64,000 nt of DNA from Pleurotus ostreatus/Saccharomyces cerevisiae fusant (Eukaryota > Opisthokonta): positions 124,001 through 188,000 of the forward strand of contig JAMQCK010000018.1 in assembly GCA_024196135.1 (NCBI GenBank). Reading direction: 5' to 3'. Position numbers and translations under genes: made by a program. This document shows, piece after piece, positions 22,911 to 35,047 of this stretch. How positions within the stretch are numbered: position 1 is the first letter of the stretch; the number at the start of each line of letters is the position of its first letter. The notes under the pieces are model-generated. The model saw only the letters and a program-made list of their open reading frames with translations. It was not told the origin of the DNA and ran no database searches.

Positions 22911-25900
22911 GGTTTCCGAAGATGTCTGCCGCATCGCGCTCTCGATCCTTGACGCCAGACTGCGAGGGGTGGATACTTCATACAGGTCGCGAACCGCGAC
23001 GTGCACGCCCACGGACTCGGATAGCATCGATGCCACACGAACGGCAAGCAAGGAGTGACCACCGATCTCGAAGAAGCTGGGAAATTGTGAGGATCCTTGC
23101 TGGAATCTGTAGGAGGACTACACTCACTCGTCCACTGCGCCAACAGTGCCGATCTGCAGTGTGTCTCCAAATATCTGCGCAATGGTCTCCTCGATCCATC
23201 CTTGGGGCTGCTCGAACGCCTCATCATCCGTACTGTTCTCCTCGACCTGTTGCCGCTTCTCCTCGAATGTGCGAGACAGAGCCTTGCGGTCGACCTTTGT
23301 CGCCGTCGTGAGCGGAAAGCTGTCGACAAGCAGCACTGCAGCGGGAACCATGTAGACGGGTAGAAGGCCGGCGACATGTCGCTTGAGTTGCGCTGCTGAA
23401 GGACGCGCACAATCCGGTCGAGGGATCACAAAGGCTACGAGTTGTTTCTCTCCGTCAGACCCGGTGTGCAGAATGACACAGACTTCATCGACGGCTGAGT
23501 GGCGCCGGAGCGCATGTTCGACCTCCCCTTTAGCCCATTCAGCAAAGTACCCTCGATGGGCCGCCTGCATACTCACCAAGTTCAATGCGTTGTCCACGGA
23601 GCTTCACTTGGTTGTCTAAGCGGCCAAGGAACTCGATGTTCCCGTCCATGGGGCTGATCCGGGCTCTGTCTCCTGTTCTGTACACGCGTTCCATGCACCC
23701 ATCCACTTCCATCATAACGAAAGAACGGGCGGTCAGCTCAGGACTGGTATACCCTCGCGCTACACCATCGCCTCCGAGGACTAGTTCTCCGATCACGCCC
23801 ATGGGAACGAGCCGACGGTTGCCGTCGACGATGAAGGCCCGACTGTTTGAGATTGATTTGCCGATTGGTACCGAACGAGGGAAATCTTTCTTATTACGAG
23901 GGACCTCATAGAAGGTACTCCAGACGGTATCCTGGCGTGGTTCAGCTCAATATGCATAGGAACTCTGATGAAGCACTACCTCTGTCGGTCCGAACGCGTC
24001 AATGACTCTCTTAACACCCAAGCGGTATGCCTCAGCGACATCCTCCACCTCGACCACATCGCCACCTGTTATGATAAGGTCAAGCTGCGTGAGGAAGCGC
24101 GGCGACGACCGGACGAATTGCGAAAAGAGCGCCGCGGTCATGTACGCTATCTCAATCTTCTGTTCCTCCGCGAATGTCGCCAGAGCTTTTGAGTTCAGAA
24201 GCGTCATCTTGTCCAAGGTGACCAAGGTCCCGCCGTTGGATAGCGTAGAGAAGATCTCGAACGTCGATGCATCGAAGGACAGGGCGGACAGATGAGCAAC
24301 CCTTTGACCAGGTTGGATATCCGTGATGTTGGTGTTACGAACGAGACGCACGATGCCTCTATGCTCAACCTGTTCGAAGATCAGTGCAATGCTAAACGGG
24401 TGCAGTCAATGCTCACCATGACGCCTTTCGGACGGCCGGTGCTACCGGAGGTGAACATGATGTACGCGAGACTTCGAGGGTGGACAGGCAGACGCGAATG
24501 GTGTCCATGCGACTTCCGGATCCCTGAGGCGAGCAACCGATTGGGCTGCAGGAAGTCATCGACATCCAGTACGGTGCACCCTTCGACATCGAGCTCGGGT
24601 AAGTTTTGCGACGTGCATTGGAGCAGAAGCTTAGGTCCTGTATCGTCCTCGAGTAGATCACGCAGACGAGCGGTTGGTAGGGCAGGGTCCAAGGGCACAT
24701 ACGCTAAACCAGCCTTGAGGACTATAGTGGCCAAATTAGTATATCGACACATCGATAGACACTTTTACTGACCTCCGTACATGGCAGCGACATTCAGAGC
24801 GGATCTCTGGGAGAAGATGCCGACCGTACTTTCAGCGACTTGCGAGGGTAGATACTCCAAGACAAGCTCGGCAATGCCCTCGGAGGCCGCGTCGATCTGG
24901 TGATAGGTGTAGCTTCCCGTATCATCGACGACTGCAACGTGCGAGGGATACTCGGCCACCATCTCATGGAATAGATCGACGACGGTCATGTCCTGCGGGT
25001 AATCCGTACGATTGGGTGACAAGAGTCCGCGCTCTCGCAGACCTTGAGGCGCGTCGCAGAACACAAGGTCGGCGACGGGTATGTCGAGATGAGCGAGAGC
25101 GCTGTTGAGGAGGTCCAGGAACGCTGACGTGAAATTCTTCGCCCACGCTTCTGAGTACAGTCCAAGGTTGTATAACAAGTGGCCCTCATAGGTGTTGTCG
25201 CTGGCGCGTTTGTAGATGTGCAGTTCGAGATCCATCCGGGTCGTTGGTCGAGGGTCTGACGCCGTTGTCTCAACGCCCGGGAAGACGTCCCAGGAGTCAT
25301 AGTTGAAAGAATGTACGGCGAATATAACTTGAACGACAGGATTGCGAGAGAGGTCGCGGGCCGGGTGCAATGAGTCGACGACCCTGTCGAAGGACACGTC
25401 TGCGTGTTCGAACGCTTTCGTGACAACCTCACGCGTGCCCTGTGCCAGACCAGCAAATGTGGTGTTGTCGTCGACGAGTATACGAAGGGCCTGCGAGATC
25501 AACGTCAAAACGAGAACATGGTCATGATGCCCGTCGCAATACCTGCGTATCCACGAAAAAGCCCTCCATGGTCGTGTTAGATAACCCACATAAAAAGGTG
25601 AAGAAGCACTCACTATGAGTCCCTCTATTTCTTCGCGAGATCGATTGCCATTGAGTGTACCTATGAGAGCGTCCGGTACGCCCGTCATGCGGTAGTGCAA
25701 TATTCTGAAGACAGCAAGCAGTGTCATGAATGGGGTCGTGCCCAACGACTTGCACGTCTCTTCTAGACGGATCGAAGTCGAGGTACTGATATTGAACTTT
25801 TGAAGACCAGCCTCATAACCAAGGACTCGCGGGCGAGCGTAATCCGGAGGGAACTCAGCGGGTACACTACCACCTAATTCTTGCTTCCAAAACTCCTGCT

Positions 25901-28900
25901 GTCGCTGCTGCTCTGCTTGTTGAGCAGGCTCGTGCAGCCACGCAGCATAGTCGCGATACTGATTCAAATTTAGAGCGGAAAAGCAAAGTCACCTTAAATG
26001 AACGTACCTGGATAGGCAGAGACGGAAGGGAATGCGACGTTCCAGTCAGCGCGCATGAGTACAGCTCGGCGAGTTCACGTTTGATGATGTCCAGAGAGAA
26101 GCCGTCGTATACGATATGATGCAAGGTTAACGACAGTACATGTTCGTCGTCGCGCAAGGCGAAGAGATGGATTCTGAAGGGAATATCAAAGGCTAGATTG
26201 AAGGCCTTATCGTTCTCGAGCTTCAGAGCGCCCGCGAGAGCCGCCTCGGGATCTGGCATCTGACGGAACGATGTGTAGGGGAGAGGCAGTGGGTCGAAGT
26301 CCAAGACTTTCATAGCTGGAGAGCCGTCCACGATAGGAAACGTGCTGCGCAAAGCTTCGTGTCGTTGCCGGAGATCGTTGAATGCTTGCTGGAGGGCGTC
26401 GAAGTTCACATTTCCCCGCAACCGCAGCGGCACGTTGATGTACCACCAATTATTCCCTGGGTTGAGCTGATCAAGGAACATGAGGCGTGCTTGGGACGCA
26501 GATAAAGGCGCGAAGTCCCCTGGGGGAAGCCTGCTTATCGGACCCTGCGCCGAGGAACTTGATCCTTGTCTAGTTGAAAGTTCTATCCCAAGTTTGCGCG
26601 CCGACGGAAAGTTGAAGAGGTCCCGCACGCCAACCTGCAGGTTCAAGATGCGTCGAAGACGAGACACGACTTTCGTAGCCAACAACGAGTGACCGCCTAC
26701 GTCAAAGAAACTGGGACTGAGTCAGCCTGGTGGTGCACTTCACATAATGCAGGACTTCTCTCACCTAGCATCCACGCTGATGTTCCCCTGCCCAAGCACG
26801 TCCTCGAAGACACCAAGTATGCGACGCTCTAGATCGGTTGAAGGATCGACATGTGCCACTTGCACCCGCAAGTCATCCTTGCCCGAGATCATAGCCAGGA
26901 GGCCACGTTTATCGACTTTACCATTGACGGTGACCGGGAATTGGCGTATGACTTCGAATTGCGAGGGTATCATGTAGCTCGGCAGCTTTGAGCGGAGATA
27001 GTCCTTCAGGTCGGCAAGGTCGATGGATTGCTTGAGAATGGCATTGGCAGGATCGTTGGTTGAACCACAAGGCCACGAAGATGGCTCAGGAAAGCGGTAT
27101 AGCCCTTGGGCCGCCTCGGCTCCTGTGAAGACAGCGTCGAAATTCCCGCGATTATCATGATTGGCCCAACTACACTGCACTCCCAATCCGCGCTCCTTCG
27201 CGAGGGCATGCATCGCCGAAGGTGTCCAAGATATGCCATCGTCTCGAGTCTCCTTGAGCATGCCATTTGGCACATTCTTCAGTGCGAGAGTTCCACGAGG
27301 AGGAAGAGCGGCGAGTCGGGCGTCCAATACGCTCACGTCCCAGGCGAGCTCGTCGATGTCGTACCATTGTTCAGGACCGAGATCAAGAACGGGCAGGTCG
27401 GACGCGTTGAAATGAAGCACGACTTGATATCTATATCGGCTTAGTTCATTCCTCGCAGTCATGCTCTTCGGTATGATCTGAACATGGGATATAGCGTCGC
27501 AAGTTCTCTGCAGGTCGAAGAAGAACGCAGGATGGACGAGGAGTTCCGTGTGAGCATCGGCTAATAATCGAGCGCGACGTTTCAATCGGTCCGCGGATAT
27601 GTTTGCGCCTTCGCTGCGTAATTGGTGTGCCGCATATGATGTGAAGAAAGAGTCGCCAAGAGCCAAACTACGGATGTCGCCCAAGAACATGCGAGACGGT
27701 CTACCGTTGCACAGGTCGATTGCGCTTCTAATCGTGCTCGAGAGGTACTCGCCGCTCGGGAAGTACTGCGCGACGGAATTGATGATGAATAAGTCCGGAC
27801 AGACAGTGACCCATTTCGCGATGTCGGTCGCAGCCCCGATTCGAACTTTCACGCGGTTGGCAAGATCGCCCTTGTTCGACACCGCACGATTGACGAATCG
27901 CACGGCAGTCTGGGAAGGGTCGACTCCAGTGTAAGTCGTAAAGCGGTCTTGAAGATTGAAGAGGATCATTCCGCTGCCCGTGCCGATCTCGACGACGTTG
28001 TCAATCTTGCCGGAGTCGACGATAGTGCGGACGGTGTCCTCGAGCCATTCGCTCATCTCCGAATGAGGAATCTCTTTGCCGTCGAGCATGCTCGTCCATC
28101 CTACGAAGTCATGGCCGATATCAGCAGCAGCGACATCTTGCACCGCAGCATAAGTGTCGCTGTCGAATATCTGAGCCCATCCGTCAACCTTATCGTCCTC
28201 AGTAAGCTGCGACGCTTCCTCGGCGGAGCGAGGAACAATGAAGGCAACAATGGCCTTGTCCACATTTTCGCGTTCGAGCAAAGTCGTAGTCGCGGTTTGC
28301 ACCGAGGGATGCTGCCGTATGGCATGCTCTATCTCGCCTTCGAATCGGGTCAGCTGGGGCCGTACACAGAGCAAACCTCCTAACGCTTACCCAGCTCGAT
28401 GCGCTGACCCCTGAGTTTGATTTGGTTGTCGCTTCGACCCATGAATTCAATTTGTCCATCGGCCGTCCTCCAACGCGCTCTGTCGCCAGTTCGGTATAGA
28501 CGGAGTGGCGAACCTGTAGGTTGCGCGATGATGAAGGCTCGCCGAGTCTGCTCCTCGTCTCCGTACCCTCTGGCAAGGCCGTCGCCACCCAAGTAGAGGT
28601 CGCCGACTGCGCCGACCGGTAGCAAGCGGAGTTGGGCGTCTAGTATGAAGGCCGTTGTGTTCGAAAGAGGTCTGCCGATTGGGATGATGCTATCGAATGC
28701 TTCGCCTCTGGCAAGTCGATATACGGTGGCATATCTAGGAACAGGTTAGCGACTTGACGGGGACATCGTCAACTTCTTACGTCGTGCTCTCCGTCGGGCC
28801 ATACACATGGGCGACATAGCCCCGTATCATCTCGCTCATGGCGGTCAAATCGCGTGGGTCGCATGTCTCGCCACCGGTAGCCAGGACCTCAAGGTTCTTG

Positions 28901-31900
28901 ATGATCGATGGTGTTTCGTGCAGACACTTCGCTGCCAATGCCGTCGTCAAGAACGCAACATCTACGCCATGCACCTTGAAAGCTTCTTCGAGAAGATCGA
29001 AGTCGAGTACGGTCATCCTGGAGCTTGATCAGCATGCGAAGAAGGGCCTGCATTAACGGGTACACTGACTTGTCAAAGCAGACAACAGTCCCGCCGTTCA
29101 GCAACGGCGCCCATATCTCCCAAGTCGAGGAGTCGAAGGCCGTGTTGGATATGTGAGCCCAGACCTGACCCCGACGAGGTTCGACAACAGACTGAGAGTA
29201 CGCAAGTCGTGCAATCGACCTCTGTTCGATGAGGACGGCTTTGGGTTTGCCTGTAGAGCCGCTTGTGTACCTACGAGAGCGTGAGACAACGCCAGTGGAA
29301 ACGGGCTACAAGCCACGTACATTGCATAAGCCAGGTTTCGACCATTGACATCGACAACAGACGCCTCAGCCAAGTCTTGTGCGCTAGTGTCCGAGAGAAC
29401 AGCGTGGACGTCGACGAAGCCGTGGCCCATTCCGGTCGTATCGAGCTCGGCTAGGCTAGCGTCGTGATATACGACGGAGTGGCGAGGTATATCATTGAGG
29501 AGCGTGACCAGCCGGTCGCGGGGCAATTGAGGATCAAGCGGGAGATAGGCCAGCCCGGCCTTGAGGATGCCGATGATCGCGGCGATATAGTGCACAGAGC
29601 GTGCACATAGCAGTCCTACGAAGGTCTCTGGAGCAAGCCTGAGGGATAGCAAATGCCTTGCCACACGGTCTGATAACGCGTCCAGCTCCTTGTACGATAC
29701 CACACAGGTTGCATCCTTGACGGCGACGCAATCTGCATGAGCCAAGGCCGCCATGCGGAACAGCTCTCCCAAGCCCTTGTCACTCGGGTACGAACACGAT
29801 GTATCATTTAGCAGGCCGAACTGCTCAAGCGAGTTCACGACATCCGGGAAAATGAACTCATCGAGGGCCATATCGGCGCCGACCGATTTCTCCTCCGCTT
29901 CAATAGCCTGCCGAAGGATAGCCTTGAACTGCTTGGATAGGCGCGCCGCCGATGCAGGAGTGTAAAGGTCGCGACTATACAGAAGACGTCCATCGTATCC
30001 TTCGCCGTTCCGCATCTTAACGAAGTGAAACTCCAGGTCGAACCTGGTGACCGGCTCGACGTCGACCTGCTGCACTTCGAGCGCGCCCCCTTCATCGTCT
30101 CCAAGATGGGAGTCTTCCTCTGGGTGCACCGCGATCATGACTTGCACGATGGGATTGCGCGACAGATCGCGAGCGGGCTGCAGCTCATGTACGATGCGCT
30201 CGAACGCGATATCCTGTGCCTCGTAGGCTGCCGCCGCAGTCGTCCGGACATTCTCGCAGAGCTGACGGAACGACATCTTGCCTTCCAAAGGTATGCGCAT
30301 GGACTGTGTATTGACGAAGAATCCGACGACGCCCTCCAATTCCATCCGGTTGCGATTGGCGATTGGATTGCCCAAGGTCGCGTCTTCGACGCCCGTCAAG
30401 CGGTAGTGGAGTGTGCGCAGCGCCGACAGCAAGACGATGAACGGCGTGGAGTTCATAGAGGCCGCAAACCGCTCGAGCGCTATCGCGTCATCGCCGAGGA
30501 TGTCGATGCGTGCAAGCCCTGCGCGAGCGGACAGCGCGGAAGGCCGCGCAAAGTCGGTCGGGAACTCGGCGGGAACGCTACCCTGCAGTGTATCGACCCA
30601 GTACCTCAGCTGCTCTTCCTGCCGAACGCTCTGATCGGGTTGACGCTGCCAGGCGGCGTAGTCCATATACGTGATGGGGAGGTCCGGAAGGTTCGCAGGA
30701 AGGCCTGAATGATACGCGGCGTACAGCTGCCCAAGCTCGCGCTGTATAACCCTGTCCGACCACGCGTCCGTCGAAAGGTGATGCAGAGCCATCCATAGGA
30801 CATGCGTATCCGGCTTGAGTCGATAGAGCTTAAACCGAAGGGGGAGGTCTTTTTGAAGGTTGAGTGATGCGTCGTTGTCGGCTTGCAGCATCTTCCGTAA
30901 GGTATCATCCGGCTTCGCATCGGCGGACAGGTCGACGACGAGTAATTCCTGCTCGTCGCAAGCATGGATGCGCTGGACGATAACGCCATGATTATCCTCG
31001 TATGTCACCCTCAGCATCTCATGTCGCTCGCGTAGATGATGGAAGGCGGCATGAAGAGCTTGTCTGTCCAAGGCGCCGGCGATACGTAGAACGTGCGGAA
31101 TGATGTAGCCGGTCTGTCCGGGGTGCAGAAGGTCCAGGAAGTACAGACGCTCTTGCGCGTAGGAGAGTGTGTATGTGTCTTGCGCTCCGAGACGTTCGAT
31201 GGGTTGGTAGTTGATAGCGATGGTCGAGTTCGCTTCCGACTTGTTGGAGTCTTGATCTTGGAGAGACTCGACAAGTTGAGCAAGAGCGCCGGCCGTAGGG
31301 GCATCGAAGAGCGCTCGGACAGTAAGCCGGTCGTCGACGCCGAGCGCTTTGCGTATCCGCGAGATTACTTGCGTTGCGAGCAAGCTATGTCCGCCAAGAT
31401 GGAAGAAGCTACGGAAGCGTGAGATAAAGCTGCCTACTAACAAGGAGGGGGCCAACGTACCTGTTGTCCGCGCGCACTTGCTTGCGCTGCAGCACTTCCT
31501 TGAAGATCTCGACGATGATCTCCTCCACCGCAGATGTGCTTTCGTCGCCACCAACGGTCGTGCTACCATCTCCGTCGCGTGCATAGTCAACGAGGTGCGT
31601 CCATGACGTGAGGGTCTTGCGATCGATTTTGCCGGTAATGGTTTGCGGGAACTGCGACAGGGGTACGATGAAAGACGGGATCATGAATGAGGGCAGTATC
31701 GTGGACACGGTGTCCTTCAGCTTCGTCTCGAACTCGATGGAGTCGCCAACATCTGCTAAGACGTCGGTGGGAGATTGCTCTGCGCCGGCGCGGTCTCCGG
31801 CTTTATCGACCTTCGCGTCGAACTTCGGTACGACGAAAGAGACAAGGAGAGCAGCGCCTTGAGGATCATGCTGGATGACGGTGACGGCGTCGAGTATCTC

Positions 31901-33899
31901 GGTGCTCTTGCGCAGCGCATGATCGACGCCGGCTGCAAGTCAGGGTCAGCTATAGCGAGAGGGAACGATGAGAAGCACTGACCCAGATCGACACGTTGCC
32001 CCCGAATATTGACCTCCGTATCATTGCGTCCCATGTACTCCAGCTGTCCTGTCGCGCAGAGCCAGCGGGCCTGGTCGCTGCTGCGGAAGAAGCGCCGCCT
32101 ATCATCCGGGGAGGGCGTCAAGCCCCATGCCTCAGTGATCTTGGACGCCGGATAGAATGCTTCGTTCAGACGCTCCTCCGTGTAGCCACGCGCCAGCACC
32201 TCCGAAGCGATGTACATGGTCCCGATCATGCCTGGCGGTACTAAGCGCTGGTGGGAATCCAGGACGTACATGCCCATGTTCGACCACGGCCGGCCAACGG
32301 GGACGGACTTGAGCCTCCGGTATGCGCCAGGCAAGCCGTCCGACTCGACTTCAGAGGCTTCCGGGATCGGGACGGCGAAGCCGGACGTGAAGTGTGTTTC
32401 CGACGAGCCGTACGAGTTGACGAGGTGGCCCTTGAATGACTTTCGCGCCGTGCGCACGTCGTCGATGGTCGCAATATCACCGGAGAGAACGATCATGCTG
32501 ACGTTCGTCAGAGCCTCGGGATGCTCGCGACAGAGGGCCGCGACCAGCGCAGGGACCATAAAGCCGACGTAGACATTGCGACGTATGAAGGTCGCTGACA
32601 GCAGCGAAAGGTCGATGACACGCTCATGTGGGATGGGCAGGCTGGTGGCGCCATTCAGGAGAGGAGTGAACATTTCGACGTGCGCGAACGACCATGCATT
32701 GTTGGACAGGTTCGTCCACACCTGTCCAGGCTCCGGTCGGGTAACAGGCGTTCGAGGGATGACGTCCTTAGAAGAGGGAGACGCAAAGAAGGCCGACTTG
32801 GCGACGCGTGCAATGGTGTGGTGATTAATCATTAGCCCTTTGGGCTTTCCCGTTGAACCCGACGTATAGCTCAAGGCAGGTCAGAGTAGAGCCAGCAGCG
32901 ATGAGAGTGCTACATACCAGTAGAAAGCCAGAGTCAATCCTCCTGCGCGACCACGTAGTTCAGCTCCAGGCCACGAGCCTTTTAAGACATCGGACAACTC
33001 GTGGAGGGGATATCCCATGTCAGCGAACGGGGCCGTGTTCGTGTTCCCGGGAGATATGATCGGTATGCAACGTTGCTGAAGGCGCCTGTCCTCCAGGATG
33101 GTCTCCACACGCGAGCGAGGCGTACGAGGGTCGAGCGGGAGTATCGCCAGCCCTGCCTTCAGGACGCCAAACACGACTATAGGGTAGTGGATAGAATTTT
33201 CGGCCCAAACGGCGATGGCATGTTGGCCATCACTTGCGTCGAGCGTGTGCAGGAGGGAGAGGGCCCATTTAGCCACCATGTCGGATTGCGCATCCAGCTC
33301 CGCATATGTGATCTTCTGTTCACTATTGTCGGAAATGAGAGCCACCAACTGGTCATATTGGGTAGCCGCATTGTGAAATAGGTCGCCAATTGCCGTGTCC
33401 TTGGGATACGGGAGCTCGGGGAAGGACACCACGCCGAGCCGATCGAGTAGCGCATGCGCCGACGGAAAGTGCAGATCGGCCACGGTATGGCTGGCATTCC
33501 AATTGTTGATGACATCGCCAACAGAGGCCCAGATTGAATGGGCGGTTGCAGCGTCATAGATCTCGGGATCGTAGTAGAGACATGTAGGGCCAGCATCCTC
33601 TGCGCGCGAGATTTGGAGGCCTGAATTTATTGCCTTGTTGAAGATGAGCTTTACTTCTCGTATGAAGTGATGGTACAACGCACTATGAGCGATGGGCTCT
33701 CCGATGCAGGGGTTATGTCTTCTAGACGCGTCCCTGGTTCAACGCAAGAGAGAATGTCCTGGCCGAGGAAGCGAAACTTCGCGGTCTCCGCGAGAGTGAA
33801 CCTGAAGTGTACGGCGACTAACGCAGCGAGGAGAGTGTTGTCCGGGATTGACTCGGCGAGGGACCCAGCCATAAGGTGTTCGGGGCTTTGCGAGTCCAT
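22194..33899 (-). CDS. Three-module non-ribosomal peptide synthetase with embedded N-methyltransferase and thioesterase
   Basis: This is a cytosolic assembly-line enzyme of roughly 3600 residues. It selects three acids, methylates one nitrogen and releases the product. The order read from motifs is: end part of a C domain; A1 (TSGSTGKPKG, TGKIDRKTL); T1 (FFHLGGHSLLATQ); C2 (HHLSTDAWS); A2 (FDSSTWEIW, VYGPTES, LRGQRIELG). A methyltransferase (VVEIGTGSGMILF) sits before the A2 lysine motif NGKVDKRGL. T2 (GGHSLLATK), C3 (HHIVYDGFS), A3 (FDASTFEIF, AFGPTE), T3 (FFEIGGHSLLA) and TE (GWSFGG; VAASHFELF) follow. No epimerase is seen. Many short introns interrupt the gene. Pocket residues read by eye: A2 DSWFAGVTY, A3 DAFYIGAVW, A1 SFVFVSSFT. 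Substrates cannot be named safely. The start is uncertain: 33899 or 33980, and another open frame lies further upstream. Confidence 0.92.
27280..28300 (-). other. NRPS domain: N-methyltransferase inside A2
   Basis: About 340 residues are inserted between the A8 motif and the A10 motif of A2. They contain the SAM-binding VVEIGTGSGM (27967-28000), the segment LFIINSVAQYFPSGEYL, and the MFLGDIRSLALGDSFF block typical of NRPS methyltransferases. The family methylates the amino nitrogen of the aminoacyl thioester. Confidence 0.88.
31600..33400 (-). other. NRPS domain: A1, unusual starter adenylation domain
   Basis: The ATP-binding loop SGSTGKPKG and the A10 lysine (TGKIDRKTL) are present, so adenylation looks possible. 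At 32670-32706 the pocket segment reads NNAWSFAHVEMF, with no aspartate at the alpha-amino position. Other core motifs also differ: YGSSE for YGPTE, SSDQARW for TGDRARW, and NIRGQRVDLGQ for the A8 motif. Confidence 0.7.
33400..33899 (-). other. NRPS domain: truncated N-terminal condensation domain
   Basis: Residues such as NTLLAALVAVHFRF and LYYDPEIYDAATAHSIWASV line up with the C-terminal halves of C2 and C3 (for example FIVLLSALRTLHYRL and LLYNLGLYSEAWAKNF). No HHxxxDG half is visible before them. One short intron or frame change is needed near 33700-33735. Confidence 0.65.
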
Positions 33900-35047
33900 G
33901 CTGAGCTCTGAGATTGCTGGATGTGGGCGTTGACGAGGACCGTGAGCGCTCTGGTCACTTTGGTGCTGAAGGCCTTGCAATGCTTTACGGCGTCAGGAAC
34001 CAAGCCGACGTGATGTGTCCGGGATCCGCGGGCGAGGGGAGAGTGTGCGAGCTTCATGTTGAATATGTAAATGCGCTTGGGGTTCGCGCAGCTCAAAGGA
34101 CGCGACATGACCGTGGACGCGACGGGCAAGCTAAGCGCTTCCTTATCTGGACCGGTTCGCGGCTGGTTCGATCAATGCCGTCAGCCGCGTGCTATGGTCA
34201 GTCCAACTCAAACTCAACTTGAACCGTGACGGTCATCACTCGGGCTGAGCCTAACAGTGTGACCTGAACCGCCCATCTCCCGGCGCTCGTTGCACGTCGG
34301 AGCTTTGCAGAATCTGTAGCGAGAGAAACTACCCGTGGACCTTCCCTGGAGACCAGCAGCTTGTTCCCCAGCCCGTTTGCAGCCAAAAAGGTAAGGCGCG
34401 CGCTAGGAAGTGCAAAGTGAAGCGACTACCTATGCAGGGTCAAAACCCACCGTTCCCGCCGGTGAGTCCTCCGCTCCCCAAACTCCGCTCGTCGGCTCAT
34501 CCCCCATGGATCTCCGTAGCCGACGACAAGCTCACCAACTCGATAGTCGCCGAACTTGCAGAACTTGCCGAGTTATCTCGGGCTTCAAGGTGCCATGGAT
34601 ACATGTCCCCTCGTTTCATCTCTCTCTTATCTTGCCTCTTTCCATACGACAGCTCCCAATTATGCGATTTTTACATTGATTTCGCCAGCCACGCGCAGCT
34701 GCGCTTGACCTCGGCGTACCGTCTGGGACAGCACTGAGGGAAACAAGCACCGACCGGGGATGGGTCAGGGGTGAGGATCGCTATCGTCGGCCCTCCCGGG
34801 TCCGTTGCGACATCCTGTGGGTCATCCTTTCCAAAGATCAATGGAGGCAAGCCTGCCGTGATGCAATGAGGGTTTTCGCTCGTCTGGAGCTGACGTACAC
34901 ATACTTATAGCCCCAGCTGTATCCGACTCGCGACGTACACGGCTACACAGTCTGGAGCCTCGATAACACGTTATAGGCCGGCAGTACCGTTAACAAGCGC
35001 CTTGATCTGTCCGCCGCTCAAGCTTCTCCCCAACGTCCTTCCTCAAC
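33900..35047. promoter_or_regulatory. Divergent promoter region, NRPS / FAD hydroxylase
   Basis: About 1.15 kb separates the NRPS start from the FAD monooxygenase start. It holds short open frames on both strands (for example 34417-34737 plus and 33818-34129 minus) with no domain I recognise, TATA-like words near 34905 and 34970, and an exact dyad ACCGT-G-ACGGT at 34223-34233. Confidence 0.5.
34223..34233. promoter_or_regulatory. Dyad ACCGTGACGGT (CCG-N3-CGG)
   Basis: This is an exact 5-base inverted repeat with one central base, placing CCG and CGG triplets back to back. Such everted pairs can be Zn2Cys6 targets. It lies between the two divergent cluster genes. Binding is inference. Confidence 0.35.

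Noticed and set aside
22194..33899. Reading the synthetase as a true ACV synthetase of a beta-lactam pathway
   Set aside because: The partial C start and three modules match, but there is a methyltransferase in module 2, no epimerase before the thioesterase, and no isopenicillin N synthase in the window.
33818..34129. Minus-strand frame upstream of the NRPS as a firm extra exon
   Set aside because: No convincing GT..AG pair links it in frame to the C-domain remnant, so I left it as a question rather than part of the gene.
34417..34737. Plus-strand frame of 106 codons in the NRPS/hydroxylase promoter
   Set aside because: No domain, Pro/Leu-rich, and the hydroxylase has a clear start of its own at 35048.
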